DNA of 64,000 nt. Source: Malus domestica. Its lineage: Eukaryota; Streptophyta; Magnoliopsida; Rosales; Rosaceae. The position numbers and the translations under genes are program-made. The DNA is taken from NCBI RefSeq assembly GCF_042453785.1, contig NC_091674.1, positions 30,267,501 to 30,331,500 of the forward strand. The letters run 5' to 3'. Below, piece by piece: positions 10,815 through 22,500 of the stretch (its first letter is position 1; every line of letters starts with the position of its first letter). A model generated the notes under the pieces. That model was given only the letters and a program-made list of their open reading frames with translations. It made no database searches and was not told the DNA's origin.

Positions 10815-11920
10815 TTAGTTTGATGGCTCAATTCAGCTACTTTAAAAAACAATGTACCGCGTTTTACATAATTCAGCTACTTTATGTTTTGCAATACCCC
10901 CAGAAACTAGACTTCGATCCCACTTTCTTCCCCGAAACTCAAATTTCACCACTTTACACCTTGGAACTTAATTTTTGTTCCACTTTGCTATTTTCCGTCA
11001 AAATACCACTCTCGTCTTTTCTCAAAACCTTTATATACCCGAGCACGAGCCTGCCCTTTTTTCTACTTAAAAGACCCTACTCTCTCTCTCTCTCTTAGAA
11101 AGAAACAGGATACCGTGTTGGAAGTTTAGATAGACGGGCCTGGAGGGACACCGATACTGTTTCCAACTTGGTACTTACCACCTGCCCAATCCGTCAGATG
11201 TGAGGTTTTATCACAAAAGACCTTGGTATTAGTTAGAGTGGGGTAATCATATTTAAACTCATTACTTTTTCTCTCCCCCACTGATGTGGGTTAGCCAACG
11301 TTTTGTTCTGAAAATAATTCGTGTTGCACTGTGTCTCTTAATTCACAGACTAGTGGTGCTTGACGAAAATGCTGAAAAAGATCCAAGGTAAATTAACTCT
11401 TAATCAAGTTTCGCTTTAATTAATTTACCAAACCATTGTTTTTCTTTATCGGCACGAACAGTGGTGCTGATATTAATCTGACTGAAATTGAAATGTTAGT
11501 TTGTGTTTGGATGGTTCATTAGGAGCATCATATAATGTTAGTATGTGTTACTTTTTAAATTTTGTTTGCAATCTTTTCATTTGATTATTAACCATTAACC
11601 TTTTTTTGCAGGTGCCTTCTACTCTTGTAATTTGGAGCTTGAAGCTGTTGAAATGTTAATGATTTATGTATATAATTGTAGGGCACAACCGTATACTCTT
11701 GTGTACTTGTTCAGTAATATGACTCAATTAACTACTTAATCAGCAGAGATTGAGGATTAATAAAGTTTTGATTTTTGATTGACGCAGTATTTTGTGCGCG
11801 TAGACGAGAATCCCAAATTTTGTACATATACTTTTCTTGTTTCTTAATCCCTAATTTTGTGCATGTACAAGAAGTTTACTCATGCTCCAAGCAACAGATC
11901 GATATAGACCTTCCCATTGG
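10815..11920. other. 3' flank of the RGTB-like pseudogene with unassigned repeat-like segments
   Basis: 10,815-11,095 is pyrimidine-rich and ends in a (CT)n run. 11,100-11,230 has the G/C-rich texture of a retroelement terminal repeat but no partner copy in the window. 11,340-11,800 looks like ordinary AT-rich 3' gene flank. I find no coding region. Classification needs a repeat library. Confidence 0.3.
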
Positions 11921-12353
11921 GTTAACAAAACCGTGAGGGCGTGGTCGGGGCTCAAAGCGGACAATATCGTGCTACGGTGGAGTTGAGCCAGGGATGTGGT
12001 TAGGCCCCTAAGGGGGTGGATTGTAAGATCCCATATCGCCCAGGGGTGAGAATCCTGTAAGTCTTATATGTATATTCTCATCTCTACCTAACACAAGGCC
12101 TTTTGAGAGCTCATTAGCTTCGGGTTCCATCGGAACTTCGAAGTTAAGCGGGTTCACGTGAGAGTATTCCCAACGAAGTTAAGCGAGTTTGCGCGAGAGC
12201 ATTCCCAGGATGGGTGACCCACTGGGAAGTTCTGCTTGCGTGAGTTCTCAGAAACAAAACTGTGAGGACGTGGTCGGGACCCAAAGTGGACAATATTGTG
12301 TTACGGCGAAGTCAAGTTCGGGATGTGGTGGGTGTCCGGATTGGGATGTGACA
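11921..12353 (+). mobile_element. Cassandra TRIM element, LTR plus partial LTR
   Basis: Cassandra elements are terminal-repeat retrotransposons in miniature whose LTRs carry a 5S rRNA-derived sequence with RNA polymerase III control regions. A full LTR spans about 12,022-12,353 (starts TGTAAGATCCCAT, ends GATGTGACA). It contains 5S-like motifs GAAGTTAAGCG (A box) and GGATGGGTGACC (C box region). A partial LTR 3' end (about 11,921-12,021, matching the segment after the 5S core) lies immediately upstream with no internal region between them. The 5S A-box segment is duplicated (about 12,138 and 12,175). Confidence 0.85.
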
Positions 12354-12749
12354 TTCTCAATCCTCGGAAGAAGTGAATAACGGTGGCTTGCCACCTGTTG
12401 TTCTCTTTTAAAAAAAATAAATTACACCTAAGAATAATTTGTTTGATTGCTAATATGAATAGTTACATTGTGGCCTAATGCTCTCATCGCGAAGAGTTTG
12501 CGTCCCAAAGTCCTTTTTGGGCCCAGCAGTAAGCATGCAACCTCCTCCCTTTTAAAGAACAGTAAGCATGCAGCCTCCTCTCTTTAAAGAAGGTTTAGGG
12601 CTTACGGTTTTAGGATTTAGGGTTTATGCACCCTCTTTGAACTATTTTACTTTCACATTCTCACAACGCTTTTTGTGATAAATATCCTCTCCATTGTGAA
12701 AGCAACCAAAAAAAATGTCAACAGCATTTCACAGTTCACATGATCATTC
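12354..12749. other. Noncoding spacer
   Basis: AT-rich sequence between the Cassandra remnant and the DUF2828 pseudogene. A short direct repeat of AGTAAGCATGCA occurs near 12,529 and 12,561, and a TTTAGGGTTTA-like stretch lies near 12,605-12,628. I see no gene. Confidence 0.4.
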
Positions 12750-14126
12750 ATGTTAGCTCCCCCATATCATAAGCTCAAACAACTCCACCAATCCATGGTT
12801 GCCGCCAGGACGAATATAATCAGTGACCCCTCCCTTGATCTGTACTTTGGCGTCCAACCAGACAGCCTGGCCCCCGATAAGTACAAAAAACTCGATCAGC
12901 TACTACCACTGGCATGGTCCCACAATCCCCTCACCACCCTCAAGCTCATTTGTAACCTACGAGACGATTCCAACGCTCGTGGAAAATCTGATGAAAAAGC
13001 GTTTTACAGGGCGGCGCTATGGCTCCGCAAGAACCACCCCCGGGCTCTGAAACGCAATGTCGCCTCTATTGCCCGCGGCGAGTATACCAAGTCGGTCGGA
13101 ACTGTGGATGACCTCGCCCAGATTCTCTACTGCATTACAAGGACCTTGAGAGGTACGAGCGTGACTTGGATTATCGCTTCTTACAATACCGGGTTACGGA
13201 TCTCTTCGCAGACTATTTAAAAGTCCAATATTCAAAACTTGAAGAAGCAGGAGCCTGTTCGTTACTACGATTGTTTACCTCCTAATATGGGCTCCTCCGT
13301 GGACGGCACCACTCGACTGTGCGAAAGCATTGCAAAGACGGTTTTTCCGCGAGAATCGTACCCAGACTACCAAGGCCTCGAGGAGGCCCGTTACTCGTCC
13401 GTCGTCCGAGATCGTCTCAGGAAGGAGGTCTTGGTTCCCTTGAATAAGTACTTAGCGTATGAAGAACCTCCGCATCACCAGCCAAAGGGCTGTGATAATA
13501 AAAAGCATTTGGAGGAGGTGAATGCAAACCCGAAGAATATTGAGGCCGCTACTTTGCTTCCACATGAGATTGTAGAATATGCAAATGATGGGGAGGTCGG
13601 GAAAGCGGCTGAGCTTCAGTGGAAGACAATGGTGGAAGATATCTACTCAAAGCACGGCAAGTTCAAAAACTGCGTGGTTGTTTGCGACGTCTCGCCTTTC
13701 GTGGCCAAGCTCTACAGTGGTGTGTTTCGTGGCCTTGGCAGTGTTGGTGTCTCAACTGAGTGAAGAGCCATGGAATGGAAAGGCAATGATCTTAAGTCAA
13801 AGTGTGAGTTTGTGAGGAGGATGGATTGCGGCCGGGAAGTTGATTTTCACAAGGTGTTTGATTTATTTCTCCAAGTGGCGGTAAATGAAAATTTGAGGCC
13901 AGATCAGATGATCAAGAAGGTGTTTGTGTTGACCGACTACAAATGTTTTGATCGGGCTTGGGCTAGTACTTCTAGTTTTGGGAGTCTGATTACGAGGCTA
14001 TACAAAACAAGTACAAGGAGAAAGGGTACGGTGATGCAGTGCCACAGATTGTGTTTTGGGAGCTCGAAGCATGGGTGGCCACCACGATTAGTCTTTGTAA
14101 AGGACTACCCTATTGTGATTAATTAG
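12750..14126 (+). pseudogene. DUF2828 / von Willebrand A-like protein, decayed
   Basis: Three consecutive reading frames give pieces of the plant DUF2828 family (cytosolic proteins with a C-terminal vWA-like domain, function unclear). The N-terminal part is 12,750-13,220 (GKSDEKAFYRAALWLRKNHP), the middle 13,239-13,763 (LCESIAKTVFPRESYPDYQG, VRDRLRKEVLVPL, AAELQWKTMVED) and the C-terminal part 13,770-14,126 (DLKSKCEFVRRMD, VFDLFLQVAVNENLRPDQMI). Frame changes separate them: one near 13,200, one near 13,755-13,775 (the SELSEEPW segment is in another frame) and one near 14,020 (GDAVPQIVFW is out of frame). The family's vWA metal site (CDVSGSM) has become CDVSPFV, so the cation-binding loop is lost. 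There are no introns, as in intact relatives. Clearly non-functional. Confidence 0.85.
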
Positions 14127-14701
14127 CTTTGACCATCTACAACTAGAATAATAAAACCGTTGTCTGTTCTCTATCTTCTTTTCTTTTTGCTCTCTCTATC
14201 ATTTTGTTGAATGTATTTACTTAGTTAAAATAACTATATATTTAGATTCATATATATTGGATATATCCTAAGATAATTTTATTTTGGACAATTGATAAGA
14301 TAATCTACACGAAATTCATCTAAATTACGAGAATGGGGATTCGAACTAAGGACATATGTTGCATAGACGAATGCTCTCAACCAACTGATCAGTTCATCCA
14401 TCTTAAGATAATTGGATGTACAAGTCACTTGCATATATCCTAAGAAATATTGACTCACTCAGCTGCTATTTGAAAAATTGTTACACCAAGTCAAAAGGAT
14501 ATCCTCCAAAATCCAAATCCCTCCACTTCCACCTTTGGCTCCTAAGAATCCTCACAAACCCCTATTTTCCTCAGTAACAAACTTCATCGATCACTCTTTT
14601 TAAGTCGATTTGGTGCTCTAACTTGCTCATACACATTACTATTTTATTCTTCCAATTACGCAAGCTAGAGAACAATATTCCAAACTACACATACGTACTC
14701 G

Positions 14702-15555
14702 ATGGACTCCTCCAAAGTATTTCTCTTATTTTTTCTTATTTCTAGTATCCAAGTCTTTTTTGTAACTTGTACTCAGTTTGAAGTTGAAGACAAGAGCAAT
14801 GGATGGGAGGTACCCAAATCAAAAACTGACCAAGATATGTACAACAAATGGGCCTCCAAGAAAAGGTTCAAGGTTGATGACACTATCTGTGAGTACTTTC
14901 CCAAAAGAATTTTATTGTCTTAGCAATTTTATTGTGTCGTAGCTACAGACATTAGTTGCACAAGATGAAGTAGGTTTTCGGCCTCTCAGTAGTGGCTAGC
15001 TAACCGGTTCGTAAAAGGCATATATCCCTACGTAATTAATAATTGTGCAACTAATATCAATGATTATTCTCAATTTTTTTTTTTTGTGTGCAGTGTCTTA
15101 TATACCGTTGTATTGTGTAATATATATTTTGGGTTGTAATTTTCTTGTGGATCACTCTTATATATCCAGACTTCAGTTACAAGAAAAACACGGACTCAGT
15201 GTTGGTAGTGACCAAGGAAGATTACAAAAATTGCAATTCGGATCAACCGATTTACTTCTCAAACGATGGTTACAGCGTGGTGATACTGGACCGACCCGGT
15301 TTGTTCTATTTCATCAGTGGGGTTGCTGGACGTTGTGAGAAAGGCCAGAAGATGATCATCAAAGTCATGGAACCAGTTGCTGTAGGTGCACCTAACCAAT
15401 CTCCAAAAGACCACAGTGCAACTGACTCACCACCACAGCAGAACGCCTCCAAAAACCATAAGGCCAATGGTGCATTTGCAGTCTCTGCTGCCGTCTCTTC
15501 CACATCTATTATCTTATGCATCATAATATCACTCCTTGGGCTCTTTTTCTTCTAA
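14702..15555 (+). CDS. Early nodulin-like protein (phytocyanin family), two exons, 190 aa
   Basis: Exon 1 is 14,702-14,888 and exon 2 is 15,170-15,555, joined by a GT-AG intron that keeps the frame (191 codons with stop). Residues 1 to about 23 are a hydrophobic signal peptide (SSKVFLLFFLISSIQVFFV). A plastocyanin-like domain follows (FEVEDKSNGWEV, YNKWASKKRFKVDDTI, VLVVTKEDYKNC, GLFYFISGVAGRCEKGQKM), with the two cysteines that form the family disulfide. The usual copper histidines are absent (Arg in GRCEKGQKM where blue-copper phytocyanins have His), as in early nodulin-like proteins. A Pro/Ser/Asn-rich linker and a hydrophobic C-terminal tail (about 168-190) suggest GPI anchoring at the plasma membrane. 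Such proteins act at the cell surface; a specific role is not deducible. The gene looks intact. Confidence 0.85.
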
Positions 15556-15577
15556 ACTAACGCAATTATAAATTCTT

Positions 15578-15665
15578 ATGCATTTGCAGTCTCTGCTGCC
15601 GACATTCACCTCTCCCAGACCCTGCGTAAAGCGGGAGCCTTGTGCACTGGGTACGACCTTATTAA
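15578..15665 (+). mobile_element. SINE 3' fragment joined to a copied piece of the nodulin-like gene
   Basis: 15,599-15,663 repeats the 3' part of the SINE at 37,957-38,068 (GACATTCACCTCTCCCAGAC ... TGGGTACGACCTT). Directly before it a 22-bp stretch ending GTCTCTGCTGCCG copies the nodulin-like coding sequence at about 15,473-15,494. The fragment lies just past the stop codon and may fall in the 3' UTR. Confidence 0.7.
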
Positions 15666-15717
15666 TCTTCAAATCTTGTTGAAATCTGATACCAAAATTG
15701 TGTGGTAGCTAGCTAAG

Positions 15718-15933
15718 TCCTAGGGGAACTGGATCCTCTCATGAGCTCATGATGGGGATCCTCATAAGTAGCTCATCCGGGCAGTTCAAACTTGATCCAA
15801 CAACTGCAATTATTATAACTTTTAGAGAGATCTCATGTTTGGAGCCGTTTGATCAAATTTCAACGGCCCGAATGAGTTGCTCAAGAGGATCCCCATCTTG
15901 AGCTCAGGAGAGGATCCAGTTCCAGTCCTAGGG
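15718..15933. mobile_element. Foldback MITE-like element, about 216 bp
   Basis: The left end (from TCCTAGGGGAACTGGATCC) and the right end (GGATCCAGTTCCAGTCCTAG) are inverted copies over about 45-50 bp, including the inner phrase GATGGGGATCCTC. The centre is a short AT-rich spacer. No target-site duplication is obvious. It lies about 160 bp downstream of the nodulin-like gene. Confidence 0.75.
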
Positions 15934-18900
15934 AGGCCCATATTTTGTTATTGCCAAATCAAAGACGTATGCTAGTCCATCACTTTTCATTCACATGATA
16001 CAACGGGATCAAACTTCTACAAGAGCATAACCTTACATGAATTGTGCTAAGGAAATATGTTGTTTGCCCATTTCTTAACGATTCTTGTTTTATTTCTTTT
16101 ACTTTTCAGAATGTATTGTATAAAAAAGAACAAAAGCAAAAAAGAAAAAACTCTTGAGTATGTTTGAGTAATATTTGAAAGGTTTAATTTCAAACGAGAT
16201 CAATTTAAAATTGATTTTGGTTTTTGTTATTATTTTTATGTGCATTTTTTCCATCTATTATCCCGGCACCCTTTCTTTGTTCTCATTTGTTGATTCTTTG
16301 TTAATTTTGTTTTATTTCAATTTACAATGAAAATTAAAAATGAAATAGTTATCAAAGATGCAAAATATTATGAAAAATAATTATAAACTTTTGCATCTTT
16401 TGATAGCATAGCCTGCTTCAAACGCTACCTCTAAGGCAATACATAACATATATACCCGCATAAAGATTCAACATTATGCAAGAATATATGGTCAAAAGAT
16501 AAGAGAGAATAATAATAATTGAAGCATGATTCTAAAATGTTCGAGAGGCAGAACATGCAGAGCCTCTCATTTGGCAAATCAAAATCTCCCATCACCATAG
16601 CCTCCAGTCCAAAAGGGGAAAACTCAAATATTCCAAAAAATAATTCAATTCTCCAAATATGGCAGGTCCTAGTTTTTTTTTTTTTTTTTCTTATTCGCAA
16701 ATACAGTTTGTTAACACAGAAAAAATGCAGGATTCCAAAGGCTTGTCAAAATTTTTAGGGTTACTATCATCCTAGGGCCAGAAAGAGACCTAATTGGAGC
16801 TTAGATAATGGGGTGTCGACACGTGTATATGGAGACTATTGTTTTTTGGGTAAATTTGCTGAATTGGGCACCGCCCCATATGTGGGTGTCGACCTTTAAT
16901 TGGTTCTCTGATAAAGACGAGGGGGATAAGGATTGTGTGCTGAGGGATGCTTTGAATTCTCCTTTCCTCTCCATGCTTCTTGGCAAGTTGCAAAAATGAC
17001 ATTTTATCCCTAACGTGAGGGATGCTTTGAAATCACCTTCCTCTCCATGCTTCTTGGCAAGTTGCAAAAATGACACATTATCCCTAACGCGAAGGCTAAT
17101 CCCACACATTCACATTTTCTCTCTATTTACTGAGATGTAAAAAAGATAATCTTCGTAATCATACACATGGCAAGGCAAGTGATTTCCGCGCATTTTTTTT
17201 TTTTTACATCTTCTCTTGATTCTAACTATAAATATTATTTTTTATTATTCATTTGGTGGGTAAAGAAAATGTATAGGAGAAAAAAAGGGTGACCAAAAAC
17301 TATTTTCTAAAAGAAAAAAAATAAAGACTTCAAAGATGGACATAATATATATCACTTAAATCAATCCAAGAATTTAATAACTCTACCCGGAGGAAATTAA
17401 ACATCATGTAGTAATTGATAAAAGTTAAAGTAGCTAGGGTTATGAAATCTTACGATGGGCGTGGAGCTAAGCACACTCCCCAATCAATACGAGGTACGTA
17501 TGTGGAAGTGGACTATAGTATTGCATGGCATTAGGGTTTTATACACACGAACATACATACATACATACATATTTATATTCGTGTGTGTGTGTATATATAT
17601 TTGAGCAAATGGAAAACTGAATACTTCTTGAGAGATGATTTTACACATTTTTTTATGTATGTGTTCTATTTGTTTTAGGCCTTTAAATCGAATAAAGCAA
17701 AAGAGAAAAATGGTATGCATAAATCAATTTCCTACTTCTTTTCTTATACTTTTTAACAAAATAGAGACTTTATATTATATGTTTTGTCAGGTTAGAGGCT
17801 AACTATAACTACTAATTTAGGCAAATTAATGAGATATTAGAAGAACAAAAAAGGTGGGGTGTGAATATTAGCTCAAGTGACATGAGGTGGGATGGAATGA
17901 GCACTTTCATGAAACTTTTGTGGATGTGTATATATGTTTGTATTATTGTCTAGGTATATTATATTTTGGACCAGTGGTCCTGCGTCTGCATGACCATACA
18001 GTATTTGAGCTCTTTTATTGATATAATGTGTCTGCTATTAGTTAGAAAAGTAAATTGCTTATAAAAGTTGAAAGAATTAGCTAACACATGGATGGCTGGT
18101 ATTTGGCCGTGCGGCACTATTGGCCCATAAGGTTGAATAAATTTTGAAATGACAAAATCCTTTTAAAGCCAAATTTTGTGTTAAAACCGAAGAATTTAAT
18201 GGACAAATTTCAGTTAAATCTCCAAACTATGTCATTAATAAAACAAATCATTATAATTTGAGACGGGAGATCACATTTGGTCGATCAATTAGGACTAGTG
18301 CATGCAGTTGCACCTAGTATTACATATGAAATTGTGTAATGTCTATTTGGTATTTTCCTTGAGCATAGTTACTACGGAGGCAAGAGGCTTAACAAATGCC
18401 TCAACGAGACAGAGGCACGATAACAGAAACTAGCCAAAGTAGTGTGCGGTCTTCATCTTGCCAATGTGAGAAAAGATTCTTATTAGATTCCCACTGCTTA
18501 GCACAAATACGCTTTCTTATGATGATTGGGATACACGAATATATTTTTTACCATGTATTTGCATGGTATAACCATATGATCTTTTGTATATTTTCATAAA
18601 TACTGCACGGAACTATCTAGATTGTGAATATTTCACATCTCTTACAATATTGCTCATCATTTATCGAGGTGATGGTGACAATGGACTCATGCACCTCTAC
18701 ACTTCTCTAGATGGTTATCTTGTGGTTGGGATCGATCCAAATAAAAGTGGATAGTTTTAAAGGTTCCTGTCATAAGATTAAGAATAAATTAGCATTAGCT
18801 AGTTTTAATTTATTTGAATTTTCCTCTTGGAATCAAGTCAAATTCAAGCATGTCGATCACTTTGGCTGTAGCTGCTATTCTGTATAATTGACTTTGCATG

Positions 18901-18998
18901 CTACTTTGCAAAGGTTGATTTGTCCAATACAACTCTGTAGATGTTTCTATTTCAACCACTCGAATGTTTCACTTACCTTGACTTATGAATATATCTAT
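15934..18998. other. Noncoding intergenic region
   Basis: AT-rich and without a supported gene. It holds a direct repeat at 16,941-17,089, homopolymer A/T runs (for example 16,672-16,690 and 17,192-17,204), a short (CATA)n/(GT)n stretch near 17,545-17,600, and long purine-rich segments. Short ORFs here have no recognisable family features. Confidence 0.5.
16941..17089. repeat. Two-copy tandem repeat, about 75 bp
   Basis: The unit begins GAGGGATGCTTTGAA and runs through TCTCCATGCTTCTTGGCAAG to TTATCCCTAACG. It occurs at about 16,941-17,015 and 17,016-17,089 with few differences. No function is apparent. Confidence 0.85.
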
Positions 18999-19362
18999 TA
19001 TAAGGATCCAAGTGAAGAAAACAGGTATCTAAGTGAAGAGAAGATCAAGGGTCAAACTAAATGATAAAATAGCTATCCAAGTGAAGAGAAGATCAAGGGT
19101 CAAACTAAATGACACTTGTCAATAGATTAAAGAAATGAGTTGTTAGAAGTAGTAAAAAGTTGTTAGACCTATGGCTGAGATAAGGAGGTGGAAGATTAGC
19201 AGCTAAGGAAAGTGAGAATATATAAACTGAAATTGTAATCATAACAAAATATAAAGGAATAAAAAAATTTCTCTCTCTCTTTCGATCTCTCTCTATTTTC
19301 TTCCTCCACATTCTGTGTAGTTTCTCAAGAACATATTCATTGAAGCTTTCTTAATATTCACA
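18999..19362 (+). repeat. Left LTR of the Copia element
   Basis: 364 bp, alignable with the right LTR over its length apart from a 52-bp internal duplication around AGTGAAGAGAAGATCAAGGG (copies near 19,032 and 19,080). A CT-rich leader-like tract (19,265-19,310) lies near the 3' end. Confidence 0.85.
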
Positions 19363-19564
19363 AGGTATTAGAGCCCAGAACGTGATCTGGTGCTTCCGCA
19401 CCTCGATTAACAGTGTTCATTTCTTCTTCTAATCCTCTAATTTGCAAAGCTACTGTGTGATTCTACAACTTGGGCTTTCTCTACTCTCCAAGATCCTCAA
19501 GAATCTGTTTTTCTTTGTCTGCCCTCTACGTGTTTGATAAAAAGCGTCTGTGAAAATTTCGACA

Positions 19565-22500
19565 ATGGTGACTGCTGATCAATTGAAGATTGTTCAATCT
19601 CCTATCACAAGTCTTGTTTCCACGGTTTCTACTTCAGTTACAGTAAAGCTTAATGACTCCAATTATCTCACTTGGAGTTTCCAAATCAAGTTACTTTTCG
19701 AGAGTCATGGTATCATGGGGTTTGCTGACGGATCAAGAAAGTGTCATCCAAGATTTGATGATGATTCTGACATTGAAGGAGTTGAGAAAGATGATTACTT
19801 GGTTTGGAAGATGCACGATCATGCACTTATGCAACTGATGATTGCAACGTTGTCTACTACAGCAATGCCATGTGTAATTGGAAGTCAAAGCTCTCATGAG
19901 ATGTAGGTGAATCTCACTGAAATATTTTCTGCAGTTACCAAAGCCACAATCTTTCAGATGAAAACTGAGCTTCAAAACATCAAGAAAGGGTCTGAATCTG
20001 TCTCTGTTTATCTGCAAAAGATCAAAGATGCACGGGATCATCTTGCAGCTGCAGGTGTCATATTTGAAGATGATGATATCATAATTCTGGCTTTGAAAGG
20101 ACTTCCTGCAGAATTCAACACTTTTCGCTGTGTCATAAAGGGCAGAGAATATGGTATATCTCTCAAAGATTTCAGGTCATAATTGATTGCAGAAGAAGCT
20201 ATAATTGGTCAGTTCTTTGACTCCTCATCCTCTTTGCCATTTGGGACTGCAATGGCTACTGGTACTCAGTCAAGCAAAGGGAAAACATTGGTTCTTGATC
20301 AAGAATCATGACAATATAATGAAGTTGGTTTTACTTCTGGAGTCTCTAGCCCACAATTTCCCAATCATGGAGGAATGTCAAATGTTCCAGGATATACCAA
20401 CTCCTATCAGGGTTTTTATCATTATGGTGGTTACAAAGGGAATAATTTTCATGGCAAAGGACGAGGCAAATCGTTTAACTATGGTCCAAGATCTTACAAT
20501 CCTCCACCAAATAGTAGTCCTGGAATTCTTGGTGCACCAAAACCCTATCAATATCTGTGCAGAGCATCATTCTGAAATCCTTATCTGTCAAATCTATAAC
20601 AAGAAAGGACATGTTGCTACTGACTGTTTTCAAAGACACACTTCTAATTCTAGTGTCAATGTCCTAACTCAATGCCAAATTTGCTGGAAATTTGGACATT
20701 CAGCTCTGCAGTGCTATCACAAAGGCAACTTTGCATACCAAGACAAATCTCCTGCACCAAATCTGACGGCTATGCATGCTCATTCTCAACCTTCTGCGAC
20801 TGAGCAACAATTTTGGATTGCAGACACTGGTGCCACTTCTCATATGACCTATGAGTTAACCAATCTGGAATTAGTTACTCCATATCAAGGGAATGACACT
20901 ATAACTACAACAAGTGGTACAAGTTTGCATATTTCTCATATTGGCACATCAAAGTTATCTGTTTCCAATACCACACTTGCCTTGAAGAATGTTCTCCATG
21001 TTCCAAAAATTTCACAACACTTATTATCCATCTATCAATTGTGCAAGGATACTAGGTGTAGATTTATTTGTGATTATACTTTCTTCTGGGTTCAAGACAA
21101 ATCTACAGGAACAATAATACTCAAGGGGTTGTGTAGAGAGGGCTACTATCCCATTCCTTTCAACATACCTGAGAAGCTGCCACCTGCATTATATCGTAAG
21201 CATACATGCTGCCTAGCAAAACATGTTAATACATATTTATGGCATAAAAGACTAGGACATACATCAAATGTGATTACCTTTGCAATTCTACATCAGAATA
21301 AAATTCTTGCATCACTTGATACATGTCACTCCATTTGTACACCTTGCTTAGAAAGAAAATTTACAAAGCTACAATTCAATTTTCTTGTCACTAAATCTGT
21401 ACAACCTCTAGAGGTCTTACACGGTGATGTATGGGAACCTGCCCCCTTGTTATCTCATGAAAGATTTAGGTACTATGTAACCTTCATAGATGAATGTACC
21501 ATATATACATGAGTTTTCCCTTTAAATAATAAATCAGAGGTTTTTACAACATTTGTGCAATTTTATGCTTATCTATGCTCAATTCTCTGCAAAACCAAAA
21601 GTTTTACAAAGTGATAGTGGGGGTGAGTATGTTAGCACAAAGTTTCAGCATTTTTTATCACACCAAGACATGTTACATCAAAGATCTTGTCCTTACACCC
21701 CAGAACAAAACGGGTTAGCAGAAAGAAAACATAGGCATGTTGTAGAAACTGCCATTACCTTACTTCAAACTGCACATTTACCATCTAAATTCTGGTTTCA
21801 TGCATGTACTACAGCAATATAGTTGATTAACAGAATGCCATCAACTGTTTTAAAAATGAAATCCCCTTTTCAATTGTTATTTCATAAAATTCCATATATT
21901 AGTCATTTGAAAGTCTTTGGTTGTGCATGTTTTCCCCTAGTTACCCCATACAATAACTCCAAACTGCAACCAAAAACGAAAACTTGTGTCTTTCTGGGAT
22001 ATGTAGATCATTATAAAGGGTTCATTTGTCTAGACATGGTTACTCAAATAACTTACATATCTAAACATGTCTTGTTTCATGAAACCATTTTTCCATACTT
22101 TCATGCAGCATCAGTACCTTCTTTACCAGTGTCAACACCTGCAAATTCACATGAGCATTCTCTAAATCCTACACCAGCATCCATATCATTACAAAATTAA
22201 GTTGTGTCCTCTGCATCTCATACCTCTTCATCATCATCTACAACCACATATTCATTGAACTTGCATCCATCTAGTGCTTCAGATTCTTTGACTGCATCCA
22301 GAGCCTCAGAATCTTTGGATACACCTGCATCTAATGCCTCAGAGTTTATTCCTTCCCCTACATAGATCTTAAATGTTAATTTTGACTCTCTTACATAGTA
22401 TCCCATTCCTATGGATCCTGATTTTCAACAAGTGAACCTGCAAGTTGTGATAAATATGCCTATGAACATTCACCCTATGCAAACAAGGTCCAAAAATGGT

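Noticed and set aside
12121..12240. Possible genuine 5S rRNA gene
   Set aside because: Only the internal promoter regions resemble 5S rRNA; the flanks are Cassandra LTR sequence, the A-box part is duplicated and the 5S ends are missing.
16801..17109. Minus-strand ORF with a repeated SFLQLAKKHGEE peptide
   Set aside because: It reads through the two-copy 75-bp tandem repeat; no conserved domain and no gene structure around it.
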